NCBI GenBank assembly: GCA_017305555.1
Contig: JAFKKM010000030.1
Span: 1-64,000, forward strand
Source of the DNA: Hyphomicrobiales bacterium
GTDB taxonomy: Bacteria > Pseudomonadota > Alphaproteobacteria > Rhizobiales > Xanthobacteraceae
Reading direction: 5' to 3'
Length of the DNA: 64,000 nucleotides
A program made the position numbers and the translations under genes. The first letter of the stretch is position 1, and the number at the start of each line of letters is the position of its first letter. Under the pieces are notes generated by a model. That model did no database searches and had not been told where the DNA came from. It saw nothing but the letters and a program-made list of their open reading frames with translations. Positions 37,195 through 49,420 of the stretch are shown here, piece by piece.

Positions 37195-38513
37195 CGAGTT
37201 TGGATCGCCATCAAACGCCCAAGACGCGCCCGATGCCGCAGAACAGGACGGCTTTGGTCGCCTCGCTCGATATCGGCACCAGCAAGATCGCCTGCCTGAT
37301 CGCGCGGCTGAAGCCGTGTGCGCCGAGCGATGCGTTGCGTGGCCGCACCCATGCGGTGGAGTTGATCGGCTACAGCCACATTCAATCGCGCGGCGTCAAG
37401 GCTGGCGCCGTGGTCGATATGATCGAGTGCGAGCAGGCGGTGCGCCACGCGGTGGCGGTTGCCGAGCGCATGGCCAAGGTTCGCGTCGAATCCGTATTGC
37501 TGTCGGTCTCCGCCGGCCGCTTGCAGGGTCAGTTGATCGAGGCGGCGTCCGATATTCGCGGCGGCTCGGTCGCGCCGGATGACGTCACCCGTATCACCTC
37601 GACCGGAATGCGCCACGCGACGGCCGCGGGCCGCACCGTGCTTCATGCGCTGCCGGTCGGCTATGCGCTCGACGGCGTGAAGGGCATTCGCGATCCGCGC
37701 GGCATGGTGGCGCGTCAGTTCGGCGTCGACATGAATGTCGTGACGGCGGACGCAACCGTCGCCAAGAACCTGATGCTGGCGGTGGAGCGCTGCCACCTCA
37801 ATGTCGAAGCCATGGTGGCGAGTCCTTATGCGTCGGGCCTTGCGGTGCTGACCGACGACGAACTCGATCTCGGCGCGGCCGTGGTCGAGATGGGTGCGGG
37901 CACAACGACGATGTCGATCTATTCCGGCGGACGCTTCGTCCACGCCAGCGGATTTGCGGTCGGCGGGCAACACGTCACGATGGATCTCGCACGCGGACTT
38001 GGCGCGTGCATTGCGGACGCCGAGCGAATCAAGACGTTATATGGCACGGTGTTGACCGGCGGTTCGGATGCACGCGAGTTGATGTCGGTGCCGACCGCAG
38101 GTGAAGACGAACAGGATTTCCCGCAGGTGGTGTCGCGGGCGACGATCGCCAACATCATCCGGCAACGCGTCGAGGAGATCTTTGAAATGGTGCGCGACCG
38201 GCTGAAGGATTCGCCGTTTGCCGCCGAGCCTCGCGCCCGCGTCGTGCTGAGTGGCGGCGCATCGCAACTCACCGGCGTGCCCGAACTGGCAACGCGGATT
38301 CTCGGCCGCTCGGTGCGTGTCGGCCGCCCGCTGGGTTTCGGCCGGCTCCCCAACGAAGCCAAGGGCGCATCCTTCGCGGTGCCGTCGGGGCTTTTGGTTT
38401 ATCCGCAATATGCTCACCTCGAATTCGTCGAGCCGCGTCACGTGCGGCCATTGAAAACTGGAACCGGCGGCTACTTCGGCAAGGTCGGTCAATGGCTTCG
38501 CGAGGGTTTCTGA
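37191..38513 (+). CDS. ftsA: Cell division protein FtsA
   Basis: This 440-residue actin-like ATPase has [19 protein letters not shown] (phosphate 1 loop), the SHS2-type 1C domain in the first third, [19 protein letters not shown] (phosphate 2) and [17 protein letters not shown] (adenosine motif). It ends in a short amphipathic helix (VGQWLREGF) that anchors it, with FtsZ, to the membrane. It overlaps ftsQ by four bases and is followed by ftsZ. Confidence 0.96.
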   Translation: MTSLDRHQTPKTRPMPQNRTALVASLDIGTSKIACLIARLKPCAPSDALRGRTHAVELIGYSHIQSRGVKAGAVVDMIECEQAVRHAVAVAERMAKVRVESVLLSVSAGRLQGQLIEAASDIRGGSVAPDDVTRITSTGMRHATAAGRTVLHALPVGYALDGVKGIRDPRGMVARQFGVDMNVVTADATVAKNLMLAVERCHLNVEAMVASPYASGLAVLTDDELDLGAAVVEMGAGTTTMSIYSGGRFVHASGFAVGGQHVTMDLARGLGACIADAERIKTLYGTVLTGGSDARELMSVPTAGEDEQDFPQVVSRATIANIIRQRVEEIFEMVRDRLKDSPFAAEPRARVVLSGGASQLTGVPELATRILGRSVRVGRPLGFGRLPNEAKGASFAVPSGLLVYPQYAHLEFVEPRHVRPLKTGTGGYFGKVGQWLREGF

Positions 38514-38607
38514 TGAATTCGTTCCACCCCCGTGTCCAACCCGCTCACTTCTCCGGCCGTGTGCTGGGGGCATCGCAAAACCAAGCGCGCGTAATCGAGA
38601 GGCAACC

Positions 38608-40389
38608 ATGACCATCAATCTCACACCCCCTGATGTTCGCGAGCTGAAGCCGCGGATCACTGTCTTTGGTGTCGGCGGCGCCGGCGGCAATGCGGTCAAC
38701 AACATGATCACGGCCGGCCTCGAAGGCGTCGACTTCGTGGTCGCCAACACCGACGCGCAAGCGCTGTCGATGACCAAGGCCCAGCGCATCATCCAGATGG
38801 GCACCGAGGTGACGCAGGGTCTCGGCGCTGGCTCGCAGCCGGATGTCGGCGCTGCCGCCGCGCAGGAAGTGATCGACGAAATTCGCGATCATCTCTCGGG
38901 CGCCAACATGGTGTTCGTCACCGCCGGCATGGGCGGCGGCACCGGCACCGGCGCGGCGCCAGTGATCGCGCGCACCGCGCGTGACCTCGGCATCCTGACC
39001 GTCGGTGTGGTCACCAAGCCGTTCCATTTCGAAGGCCAGCGCCGGATGCGCACCGCCGAGTCCGGTATCACCGAACTCCACAAGGTGGTCGACACGCTGC
39101 TGATCATCCCGAACCAGAACCTGTTCCGGGTCGCCAACGAGAAGACCACCTTCGCCGACGCCTTCGCGATGGCCGACCAGGTGCTCTATTCGGGCGTTGC
39201 CTGCATCACCGACCTGATGGTGAAGGAAGGTCTCATCAACCTCGACTTCGCCGACGTCCGCGCCGTCATGCGCGAGATGGGCAAGGCGATGATGGGCACC
39301 GGCGAAGCCTCCGGCGAGAAGCGCGCGCTGACCGCCGCCGAAGCCGCCATCGCCAATCCGCTGATCGATGATTCGTCGATGAAGGGCGCGCGTGGTCTGT
39401 TGATCTCCATCACCGGCGGCAAGGACATGACCTTGTTCGAGGTCGATGAAGCCGCCACCCGCATCCGCGAGGAAGTCGATCCGGACGCCAACATCATCGT
39501 CGGCGCGACCTTCGACGAGAATCTCGACGGCGTCATCCGCGTCTCGGTGGTTGCCACCGGCATCGAGCAGGCCGCTCTCGCCCGCGCTGCCGCGCCGAAC
39601 GCTGCTGCACCCGTAGCAGCCGTTGCGCATGGTGCTTCGACCGACAACCGTTTGGCCGATCTTGCCGCGCGTCAGCGCGCCATGGCGGCTGCCGCTCCCG
39701 CGCCGCGCACTGAGGCGCCGCGTCAGCCGGCTCCGGCTCCGATGCAACAGGCACCGAACCACGAGCGTGCGACCCTGGCCGCGATCGAGGCTGCCGTGGC
39801 TGCCGAGCCGATGCCGGCCCCGGCACCGGCACAGATCCAGCCCGCCTCCTACGGTGATGTGACGGTGCGCCCGATTGCGCAGAAGCCGTCCTTGTTCCCG
39901 GAGCATGAGGCGCCGCGCGCCGAGATGCATGAACCGCCGCCGCCGGATGCCTTCATTCCGAAGGCCGCCGAGCGGATGCCGATGCGGGCGCCGCGGATGC
40001 CGAAGTTCGACGACTTGCCGATGCCGGCCCAGAACGAGATCCGCCAGGCACGGGGCGAGGTCGATCAGGACCAGCCGCAGAAGGTCCGGTTGTCGCTGTT
40101 ACAGCGTCTGGCCAATGTCGGCCTCGGACGACGTGACGAGGAGACCGAGCCGCCGATCGCGGCGCGAGCCTCCGGACCGGCCATGGAACAGATGCCGCCG
40201 CTCGCCGAGCGCAGGCCGCAGCGCACCGTCGCCCAGCAGATGGCAGCGCACGACCCGGTTTCGGAATATGCCCGTCGTCCCGCGCCGCAGGGCCTTGATC
40301 TCCATGGCCGCCCGGCACCTGTTGCGCCTGCGCCACAGGGCGACGATCATCTTGATATCCCCGCATTTTTGCGGCGGCAGTCGAACTAA
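38608..40389 (+). CDS. ftsZ: Cell division protein FtsZ
   Basis: This 593-residue tubulin homologue has a GTPase core in residues about 12-320, with the tubulin signature GGGTGTG at 109-115 and [18 protein letters not shown] N-terminal strands. A very long Ala/Pro-rich linker (about residues 325-575) leads to the conserved C-terminal peptide DIPAFLRRQ, which binds FtsA and ZipA-like partners. Long linkers are typical of Rhizobiales FtsZ. A strong terminator follows at 40421, so this ends the dcw transcript. Confidence 0.97.
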   Translation: MTINLTPPDVRELKPRITVFGVGGAGGNAVNNMITAGLEGVDFVVANTDAQALSMTKAQRIIQMGTEVTQGLGAGSQPDVGAAAAQEVIDEIRDHLSGANMVFVTAGMGGGTGTGAAPVIARTARDLGILTVGVVTKPFHFEGQRRMRTAESGITELHKVVDTLLIIPNQNLFRVANEKTTFADAFAMADQVLYSGVACITDLMVKEGLINLDFADVRAVMREMGKAMMGTGEASGEKRALTAAEAAIANPLIDDSSMKGARGLLISITGGKDMTLFEVDEAATRIREEVDPDANIIVGATFDENLDGVIRVSVVATGIEQAALARAAAPNAAAPVAAVAHGASTDNRLADLAARQRAMAAAAPAPRTEAPRQPAPAPMQQAPNHERATLAAIEAAVAAEPMPAPAPAQIQPASYGDVTVRPIAQKPSLFPEHEAPRAEMHEPPPPDAFIPKAAERMPMRAPRMPKFDDLPMPAQNEIRQARGEVDQDQPQKVRLSLLQRLANVGLGRRDEETEPPIAARASGPAMEQMPPLAERRPQRTVAQQMAAHDPVSEYARRPAPQGLDLHGRPAPVAPAPQGDDHLDIPAFLRRQSN

Positions 40390-40730
40390 CGAATTGTGAC
40401 TAAAGTAAACGATTTGCTAACCCCGGCGTCCTGCGCCGGGGTTTTCGTTTGTTCGGGCGGGATGGTGAGGATTTATTTAAGTATTTGATTTTAATTCTAA
40501 TTTTATCCCGATGGACGAACGCGGGTTGACTCCGCGCCAAAGCCGCGCCGAATTATGGTTAACGGGCGGCGCCAATGCGGCGAAATGGGGTAACAATACG
40601 TAAAAAAGCGTGAGTTGGCGGGCTTTGTGGCAACCAGTATGGTTTGCACGTCTTTGGGGACACTAGGATCGAGTCGCGCCGCCTTCGGCCAGCTACGATC
40701 TTCTCGTGTTAGGTTTTGGGCACTTTACGC
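40390..40730. other. Intergenic region between ftsZ and lpxC with AT-rich promoter block
   Basis: No gene is seen. After the ftsZ terminator there is an unusually AT-rich block at 40471-40507, containing TTAA-N7-TTTA at 40491-40505, close to the CtrA consensus TTAA-N7-TTAA. The lpxC promoter must lie in this region. The CtrA assignment is an inference. Confidence 0.45.
40419..40450 (+). terminator. Intrinsic terminator after ftsZ
   Basis: CCCCGGCG-TCCTG-CGCCGGGG is followed by GTTTTCGTTT-type T-rich sequence. It lies 31 bases past the ftsZ stop codon. Confidence 0.9.
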
Positions 40731-41690
40731 ATGAAATTCAGCCGACAGACCACGCTTCGGTCGCAAGCCACCGTGACGGGTGTTGGCGTACATTCAGGTG
40801 CCGCTGTTCAACTGACTCTCGGGCCCGCGCCGGTCGATGCGGGCTTTGTTTTTGTCCGCGTCGCTCCGGATGGAACCGAGCGCGAAGTGCGGGCGACCGC
40901 CAAGTCCGTCACCGCCACCGCCTTTGCCACCGTGCTGGGTGATCGCGAGGGACCGGTGGTGTCCACCGCCGAGCACGTTCTGGCTGCACTGCGCGGCATG
41001 GGCGTCGATAACGCCATTATTGAGGTGGATGGCCCCGAAGTCCCGATCATGGACGGCAGTGCGGCTGCATTCGTCGCCGCCATCGATCAGGCCGGTGTGG
41101 TCGAGCAGGCGGCTCCGCGCCGTTTCCTCCAGGTTTTGAAACCGATCCAGGTCAAGATGGGCGAGAGCATCGCCGAACTGCGGCCTTATGCCAACGGGTT
41201 CCGCGCCGATGTCGAAATCGACTTCGCCAATCCGGTGATCGGCAAGCAGAGTTTCTCTCTCGACCTCAACCCAGAAAGTTTCCGCCGCGAAGTCAGCCGC
41301 GCGCGCACCTTCGGCTGCATGAGCGATGTCGCCAAGCTGCTCGAAGCCGGCTTCGCGCGCGGAGCGTCGTTCGAGAACTCGCTGGTTTTCGACGAGACCT
41401 GCCTGTTGAATGCCGAGGGCCTGCGCTTCGCCAACGAATGCGCCCGTCACAAGGTGCTCGACGTTATCGGCGATCTGGCGCTTGCCGGCCTTCCGCTGTT
41501 GGGCGCCTATCGCTCGGTGCGGGGCGGCCACAAGCTGAACCACGCGGTGCTGACGGCCCTGTTGGCCGATCGCAGCGCATGGCGGGTGGTTGAGGGCGAG
41601 CGGGTTCGCCGCACGCGTCCGGCCATGGATGCGGTAGGCGGCATGGTCGGCGGCTTGGTCGCTCCAGCTTACGGCCCGGACGTGTCCTGA
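40731..41690 (+). CDS. lpxC: UDP-3-O-acyl-N-acetylglucosamine deacetylase LpxC
   Basis: This 319-residue zinc enzyme has TVTGVGVHSG near the start, STAEHVLAALRGMGVDNA with a zinc-ligand histidine, and HKVLDVIGDLALAG, where H240 and D244 are the other ligands. H267-type GGHKLNH follows. It commits to lipid A synthesis. A TTG-initiated extension at 40716 is possible, but MKFSRQTTLRSQ fits the family. Its own regulatory region follows the ftsZ terminator. Confidence 0.96.
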   Translation: MKFSRQTTLRSQATVTGVGVHSGAAVQLTLGPAPVDAGFVFVRVAPDGTEREVRATAKSVTATAFATVLGDREGPVVSTAEHVLAALRGMGVDNAIIEVDGPEVPIMDGSAAAFVAAIDQAGVVEQAAPRRFLQVLKPIQVKMGESIAELRPYANGFRADVEIDFANPVIGKQSFSLDLNPESFRREVSRARTFGCMSDVAKLLEAGFARGASFENSLVFDETCLLNAEGLRFANECARHKVLDVIGDLALAGLPLLGAYRSVRGGHKLNHAVLTALLADRSAWRVVEGERVRRTRPAMDAVGGMVGGLVAPAYGPDVS

Positions 41691-41903
41691 TTCGCACTCC
41701 GCTCCGAACTTACATCGCACTTCATCGCATCCCGACAATTCGCCTTAATCCGGGCGAAATGGCTCCGTATCCGGTTGGTCGCGTGCGTTTTTTCCGATAC
41801 AGAAGCGCGGTCGCGTGAGCACTGCCCCGAATGGCGAGAGCCGGGTTCGAGGCGTGCGGTCAACTTCGCAACAATGGCATTCCAGACGTCAGGGTCTTAT
41901 TTG

Positions 41904-42818
41904 ATGGCGGCACCACGTTCGACGTTTGAAACGCGCGGATTCTCATTCCGGCATGGTCTGCGCAGCCGGGTGCTGCTGGCCGTCTGCATGGTCGCGTTCG
42001 CCACCAGCCTCGGCGGCTGTAGCAGCATGGGCGGAATGGGCGACTTCTGGGACAAGCTCAAAGGCAACAAGGACGACGCATTCGTCGATGAACCGGCCGA
42101 CAAGCTCTACAACGAGGGCTTGTACATGATGAATAAGGAGAACGATCCCAGGGCGGCCTCGAAGAAGTTCGAGGAAGTCGATCGGCAGCATCCCTATTCC
42201 GATCTCGCGCGCAAATCGCTTTTGATGTCCGCTTACGCCTATTACAACGCTGGCGATTACGACAGCTGCATCGGCGCGGCGACACGTTACGTGACGTTGC
42301 ATCCCGGCAGCCCCGACGCGGCCTACGCGCAGTATCTGATCGCCAGTTCCCAATACGACCAGATTCCCGACGTCTCACGCGACCAGGGCCGCACCGAGAA
42401 GGCGATCGCCGCGCTCGAGGAAGTGGTCCGCAAGTACCCGAATTCGGAATACGCCGCCAACGCCAAGAAGAAGCTGGAAGGCGCGCGCGACCAACTCGCA
42501 GCCAAGGAAATGAGTATCGGCCGCTATTACATGGAGAAGCGCGACTTCAGCGCGGCGATCAACCGCTACAAGACGGTGGTGACGCGCTATCAGACCACGC
42601 GTCACGTCGAGGAAGCGCTGGCGCGCCTGACCGAAGCCTATATGTCGATCGGCATCGTCAGCGAGGCGCAGACCGCGGCCGCCATTCTTGGCCACAACTT
42701 TCCTGACAGCCGCTGGTACCAAGACGCGTACAATCTAGTAAAGTCCGGCGGTCTCGAGCCGAGCGAGAACAAGGGGTCCTGGATGAGCCGGGCCTTTAAG
42801 AAAATGGGTCTCGGCTAG
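41904..42818 (+). CDS. bamD: Outer membrane assembly lipoprotein BamD
   Basis: This 304-residue lipoprotein has the lipobox SLGGC with the lipidated cysteine at residue 39. Tetratricopeptide-type repeats follow (PADKLYNEGLYMMN, HPYSDLARKSLLMSAYAYYNAGDYDSCIGAATRY, YYMEKRDFSAAINRYKTVV). It joins BamA to insert beta-barrel proteins into the outer membrane. Two in-frame upstream ATGs (41874 and 41775) would lengthen the signal region. Placement between lpxC and recN is usual in Rhizobiales. Confidence 0.95.
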   Translation: MAAPRSTFETRGFSFRHGLRSRVLLAVCMVAFATSLGGCSSMGGMGDFWDKLKGNKDDAFVDEPADKLYNEGLYMMNKENDPRAASKKFEEVDRQHPYSDLARKSLLMSAYAYYNAGDYDSCIGAATRYVTLHPGSPDAAYAQYLIASSQYDQIPDVSRDQGRTEKAIAALEEVVRKYPNSEYAANAKKKLEGARDQLAAKEMSIGRYYMEKRDFSAAINRYKTVVTRYQTTRHVEEALARLTEAYMSIGIVSEAQTAAAILGHNFPDSRWYQDAYNLVKSGGLEPSENKGSWMSRAFKKMGLG

Positions 42819-42837
42819 CTCATTGTAGGACCACCTC

Positions 42838-44508
42838 ATGCTGGCCCGTCTTTCGATCCGTGACATCGTCCTGATCGAACGGCTCGATATCGAATTCGCT
42901 CAAGGCCTCGCGGTGCTGACCGGCGAAACCGGCGCCGGCAAATCGATTCTGCTCGATGCCTTCGCGCTGGCGCTGGGTGGGCGCGGCGATGCCGGGCTGG
43001 TGCGCCACGGCGCCGAGCAGGGGCAGGTGACCGCCACCTTCGACGTGCCGAAGGGCCACCCGGCGTCGAACATTCTCAACGATAATAATCTCGACGATAC
43101 GGGCGAGATGATTCTGCGCCGCGTGCAACTGGCCGACGGCCGCAGCCGCGCCTTCATCAACGACCAGCCGGTCAGCGTGCAGACCCTCAAGGCGGTCGGC
43201 GCGGCGCTGGTGGAGATTCACGGTCAGCACGATGAGCGGGCGCTGGTCGACGCCGTTACCCATCGGCGGTTGCTCGACGCCTTCGCCGGCCTCGACAAGG
43301 ACGTCGCCGCGCTGGAGACGCTGTGGACCGCGCGCCGCACCGCGCAGCAGGCGCTCGACGAGCATCGCGCCGGCATGGAGCGCGCCGCGCGCGAGGCCGA
43401 CTATCTGCGTCACGCCTCAGATGAATTGAAAAAGCTTGCACCGCAGGACGGCGAGGAAACCACACTCGCCGAGCGCCGCACCGTGATGATGCAAGGCGAG
43501 AAGATCGCCGGCGATCTGCGTGACGCGCAAGAAGCCGTGAGCGGCAACAATTCGCCGATCGCGGCGCTGGCGGCGGCGGTGCGGCGGCTGGAACGTCGCG
43601 CTGGTAGTTCGCCGGCGCTGGTCGAGCCGGCGGTGAAAGCGATCGACACCGCGATTAATGCGCTCGAAGAAGCCGACCAGCATCTCAGCGCGGCACTCGT
43701 CGCCGCCGATTTCGATCCGGCCGAACTGGAGCGCATCGAGGAGCGGCTGTTCGCGCTGCGCGCCGCCGCGCGAAAGTATTCCACGCCGGTCGATGGGCTT
43801 GCGGCATTGGCCGCGAAATACGCGGCAGATATCGCGTTGATCGATGCGGGCGCGGAGCAGTTGCAAGGCCTGGAGAAGGCGGCCGCTGAGGCCGTGAAGC
43901 GTTACGACGCCGCAGCCGCGAAACTCTCGATGGCGCGTGCGAAGTCCGCAGAGAAGCTGAACAAGGCGGTGAATGCCGAACTCGCGCCGCTGAAACTCGA
44001 GCGCGCCAAGTTCATCACGCAAGTCGATTCGGATGCGGCGTCGCCGGGGCCGCAAGGCATCGACCGCGTCGAGTTCTGGGTGCAGACCAATCCGGGCACG
44101 CGGCCGGGGCCGATGATGAAGGTCGCGTCTGGCGGCGAACTGTCGCGCTTCCTGCTGGCGCTCAAGGTCGTGCTGTCGGATCGCGGCTCTGCGCCGACGC
44201 TGGTGTTCGACGAAATCGATACCGGCGTCGGCGGCGCGGTGGCGGACGCCATCGGCGCGCGGCTGGCGCGGCTGGCCGGCAAGGTGCAGGTGATGGCGGT
44301 GACCCACGCGCCGCAGGTCGCGGCGCGCGCCGACCAACATCTGTTGATTTCAAAGGCCGCGCTCGACAAGGGCAAACGCGTTGCCACCCGCGTCGATGCG
44401 CTGGCCGACGAGCATCGCCGCGAGGAAATCGCCCGAATGCTGGCCGGCGCGGAAATCACCAAGGAAGCCCGCGCTGCGGCGGAGCGCTTGCTGAAGGCGG
44501 CGGGGTAA
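42838..44508 (+). CDS. recN: DNA repair protein RecN
   Basis: This 556-residue SMC-like ATPase has Walker A GETGAGKS at residues 29-36, a Q-loop region (EIHGQHDERALVD), a long coiled coil through the middle and a signature-type KVASGGELSRFLLALKVV. Walker B LVFDEIDTGVGG and VMAVTHAPQVAARAD come towards the end. It assists recombinational repair of double-strand breaks. It starts 19 bases after bamD. Confidence 0.96.
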   Translation: MLARLSIRDIVLIERLDIEFAQGLAVLTGETGAGKSILLDAFALALGGRGDAGLVRHGAEQGQVTATFDVPKGHPASNILNDNNLDDTGEMILRRVQLADGRSRAFINDQPVSVQTLKAVGAALVEIHGQHDERALVDAVTHRRLLDAFAGLDKDVAALETLWTARRTAQQALDEHRAGMERAAREADYLRHASDELKKLAPQDGEETTLAERRTVMMQGEKIAGDLRDAQEAVSGNNSPIAALAAAVRRLERRAGSSPALVEPAVKAIDTAINALEEADQHLSAALVAADFDPAELERIEERLFALRAAARKYSTPVDGLAALAAKYAADIALIDAGAEQLQGLEKAAAEAVKRYDAAAAKLSMARAKSAEKLNKAVNAELAPLKLERAKFITQVDSDAASPGPQGIDRVEFWVQTNPGTRPGPMMKVASGGELSRFLLALKVVLSDRGSAPTLVFDEIDTGVGGAVADAIGARLARLAGKVQVMAVTHAPQVAARADQHLLISKAALDKGKRVATRVDALADEHRREEIARMLAGAEITKEARAAAERLLKAAG

Positions 44509-44544
44509 CGCGGGACTTGCTCGTGCGGCCTGACCAGGTTGTTT

Positions 44545-44628
44545 CGTCATTGCGAGGAGCGCACGCGACGAAGCAATCCAGTTCTTGCCTCGTGGCTTTC
44601 TGGATTGCTTCGCTCCGCTCGCAATGAC
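44545..44628. repeat. Palindromic intergenic repeat, type A copy 3
   Basis: CGTCATTGCGAGGAGCGCACGCGACGAAGCAATCCAG... pairs with CTGGATTGCTTCGCTCCGCTCGCAATGAC. It lies between recN and ligA. Confidence 0.85.
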
Positions 44629-44651
44629 AGTTAGTCTGGGTGTTGCGTTAG

Positions 44652-46859
<2,208 letters not shown>

Positions 46860-46874
46860 GCTCAACAACCTCGG

Positions 46875-46999
46875 CGTCGTCCCCGCGCAGGCGGGGACCC
46901 ATAACCCCTGGCCTTGATTCTGATCATGAGTGTGGGCAACTAGCGTTTTCGTATCGCCGCTGCTGCGGAGTCTGGGTCCCCGCCTGCGCGGGGACGACG
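46875..46999. repeat. Palindromic repeat, type C copy 1
   Basis: CGTCGTCCCCGCGCAGGCGGGGACCC and GGGTCCCCGCCTGCGCGGGGACGACG are outer arms around a ~75-base centre. A second copy is at 58278-58399. With the type A repeat at 47051 it fills the 301-base gap between ligA and pepP, where no gene is seen. Confidence 0.88.
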
Positions 47000-47050
47000 A
47001 TTGTCGTGTTGCTGGAGCAGGATGAATTTATGTTCGATTGCTCATTTTGC

Positions 47051-47131
47051 CGTCATTGCGAGGAGCGCAGCGACGAAGCAATCCAGTTCTTCCTTGTGGC
47101 CCTGGATTGCTTCGCTTCGCTCGCAATGACG
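47051..47131. repeat. Palindromic intergenic repeat, type A copy 4
   Basis: CGTCATTGCGAGGAGCGCAGCGACGAAGCAATCCAG and CTGGATTGCTTCGCTTCGCTCGCAATGACG form a hairpin. It lies 51 bases past the type C element. Confidence 0.85.
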
Positions 47132-47160
47132 CAACAAAGAATCTTCGAGTTAAGATCACC

Positions 47161-49005
47161 TCAGCCCGGAAAGTGATCCTCATACGGGATCGGCGCGGTG
47201 GCGGCGTCGAGCCACATGCGCGTAGCTTCGTCGAGATACGGCCGTACCTCGTTGCGCACGCGCGCGTGATAGTCGTTGACCCACTTTACTTCCTTTTTGC
47301 TGAAGCGGCGGTCGATCAGCCGGCGGTCGATCGGCGCGAGCGTCAGTGTCTCGAAGGCGTTCATCGGCTTCTCCGCACCTTCGATTTCCGCCGGCACCAC
47401 CAGTTCGAGATTCTCGATGCGGATGCCGAAGGCACCTGTCTTGTAGTAGCCGGGCTCGTTGGAGAGGATCATGCCGCGCTTGAGCGGCGCAGTGCCGAGT
47501 TTCGAGATGCGCGCCGGGCCTTCATGCACCGACAGATAGCTACCGACGCCGTGGCCGGTACCGTGCTCGAAATCGATGCCGGCCTGCCAGAGGAATTGCC
47601 GCGCCAGCGTGTCGAGTTGCGCGCCGGTGGTGCCGTCGGGGAATATCGCGCGTGCGATGGCGATATGGCCGCGCAGCACGCGGGTGAAGCGGTCGCGCAT
47701 CTCCTGCGTCGGCTCGCCGATGGCGATGGTGCGCGTCACGTCAGTGGTGCCGTCTTCGTACTGCGCGCCGGAATCGATCAGCAGCAGGTCGCCCGGCGCG
47801 ATGCGGCGATTGCTCTTGCGGGTGACGCGATAATGCACGATGGCGCCGTTCGGTCCTGTGCCGGAAATGGTCGGGAACGATACGTCCTTCAGTGCGCCGG
47901 TCTCGCGGCGAAACGTTTCCAGCGCCTCCACTGCGTCGATCTCAGTCAGCTTGCCGCTCGGCGCTTCGCGATCCACCCACGCCAGGAAACGCGCCAGCGC
48001 CACCGCGTCACGCTGATGCGCGGTGCGGGTGCCGGCGATCTCGGTCGGGTTCTTCACCGCCTTCAACAGGCTGATCGGATCGTTGCCGCGCACCGCCTTG
48101 CCGCCGCCGGCGGTGACGAGGCGGCTCAGCGCATCGGCGGCGGTGGCGCTGTCGAGGCTGATCTTCGCGCCGCGCTGCGCGAGCTGCGTCAGTTGCGGTG
48201 TCAATTGATCCGGCGTCGCAACGTCGGCCTGGCCTTCGAGATAGTCGCGCACGCTGTTGGAGAGTTTTCGCGGATCGATGAAGATGGTCGGCCGTCCGTC
48301 CTTCGGCACCAGCGCGTAGGACAACGGCAGCGGCGTATGCGAGACATCCGCGCCACGGATGTTGAAGGTCCATGCGACCGCGTGGGAATCCGACAGCACC
48401 AGCGCATCGGTGCCGAGACGCGCGATCTCGTTGCGGACTTGATTCAATTTGTCGGCGACCGGAATGCCGGCGAACTTCGCGTCGTGTATCGACACCGGCC
48501 CCAGTGGCGGCGCGGGCCGTTCGCGCCACACCGCGTCGACGGGATTGCGCTCGACCGCGATCAATTCCGCGCCCGCCTTGGCGCAGGCGGCAGCAAGCCG
48601 CTCCGCCGCAGCCGTTGTGTGCAACCAGGGATCGAAGCCGAGCCGATCGCCCGGCGCGAGATGCTCCGCCAGCCAGTTTTCCGGCGGCGGCTCTATCAGC
48701 GATTCGACTTTCCATGCCGTAGTGTCGATTTGCGTCGCGGCTTGCAGCGTATAGCGGCCGTCGACGAACACCGCCGCGTCACGCGGCAGCACGATCGCCA
48801 GGCCGGCGGAACCGGTGAAGCCGGTCAGCCACGCCAGCCGCTCCTCGGACGGCGCGACATATTCGTTCTGCTGCGCATCGGCGCGTGGAATCACGAATCC
48901 GGTCAGTTTCTCGCGCGCCAGTTCGGCGCGGAAGGCCGCCAGCCGCGCGGTGAGCGCAACGCCGCCCTCCGGGTCTTCGAATGTCTGGAAGTGAGCCTCG
49001 AACAT
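47161..49005 (-). CDS. pepP: Aminopeptidase P family (M24B) Xaa-Pro peptidase
   Basis: This 614-residue protein has two creatinase N-terminal-like domains (about residues 15-320) and a C-terminal pita-bread M24 domain. The metal-ligand motifs in order are LLIDSGAQYEDGTTDVTRT, GTGHGVGSYLSVHEGP, LSNEPGYYKTG and FETLTLAPID. It is of the large eukaryote-like APP1 type (about 610 residues) rather than the 440-residue E. coli PepP, and removes N-terminal residues ahead of proline. The start MFEAHFQTFEDPEG was chosen over an upstream in-frame ATG at 49038. The symbol is by family. Confidence 0.92.
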   Translation of the reverse strand: MFEAHFQTFEDPEGGVALTARLAAFRAELAREKLTGFVIPRADAQQNEYVAPSEERLAWLTGFTGSAGLAIVLPRDAAVFVDGRYTLQAATQIDTTAWKVESLIEPPPENWLAEHLAPGDRLGFDPWLHTTAAAERLAAACAKAGAELIAVERNPVDAVWRERPAPPLGPVSIHDAKFAGIPVADKLNQVRNEIARLGTDALVLSDSHAVAWTFNIRGADVSHTPLPLSYALVPKDGRPTIFIDPRKLSNSVRDYLEGQADVATPDQLTPQLTQLAQRGAKISLDSATAADALSRLVTAGGGKAVRGNDPISLLKAVKNPTEIAGTRTAHQRDAVALARFLAWVDREAPSGKLTEIDAVEALETFRRETGALKDVSFPTISGTGPNGAIVHYRVTRKSNRRIAPGDLLLIDSGAQYEDGTTDVTRTIAIGEPTQEMRDRFTRVLRGHIAIARAIFPDGTTGAQLDTLARQFLWQAGIDFEHGTGHGVGSYLSVHEGPARISKLGTAPLKRGMILSNEPGYYKTGAFGIRIENLELVVPAEIEGAEKPMNAFETLTLAPIDRRLIDRRFSKKEVKWVNDYHARVRNEVRPYLDEATRMWLDAATAPIPYEDHFPG

Positions 49006-49213
49006 GATTCCTCGATTGTATGACACGGATGCGGACAAGTTTTTCGGAACTCACCGGAACTTCAGGTCATAAAGTTGTAATCGTGGCGTAACTTAGATTA
49101 GATTGCCACGCCCGCGCCAGACGGGCAGGGACATCGCCGCCACGGCGAACGCTCACAATTCGACAGTATCGGGAAACGTCCGGAGTGTTTCAACTCGGTC
49201 CGAACGATGGGGG

Positions 49214-49414
49214 ATGACTTTGCCCGCCTTTACGTTTGAGAAGTTGTCGACGTCCGCGCCGCGCGCCTCCACACCGCGCGCTCCCGAGCCGGTCGTCGAA
49301 GTGACGAAGCCGCGCAGCAAGCTGCGGCGAGTGCTGGATCGCTTCACCGCGCGTGGCCGCGCAACGGCGCGCCGCTCCGAAGCGTCGAAACCGAAACAGA
49401 CCTCGCAACGCTAA
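49214..49414 (+). CDS. Small basic hypothetical protein
   Basis: This 66-residue frame begins MTLPAFTFEKLSTSAP. It has a Pro/Ala-rich middle and a basic C-terminal half (KPRSKLRRVLDRFTARGRATARR). A GGGGGA stretch lies just upstream of the ATG. The frame is open in a TTG-initiated extension from 49103. It converges with prmA, whose stop is 7 bases further on. The product is plausible but not recognised. Confidence 0.45.
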   Translation: MTLPAFTFEKLSTSAPRASTPRAPEPVVEVTKPRSKLRRVLDRFTARGRATARRSEASKPKQTSQR

Positions 49415-49420
49415 AATCGA

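Noticed and set aside
38545..39930. A 461-codon - strand frame opposite ftsZ
   Set aside because: FtsZ on the + strand is unmistakable. The opposite frame is rich in Arg/His/Gly with no motif, as expected of an antisense shadow in GC-rich DNA.
47038..49023. A 661-codon + strand frame opposite the aminopeptidase P gene
   Set aside because: The M24 metal-binding motifs identify the - strand gene; the + strand translation has no domain and would run through a type A repeat.
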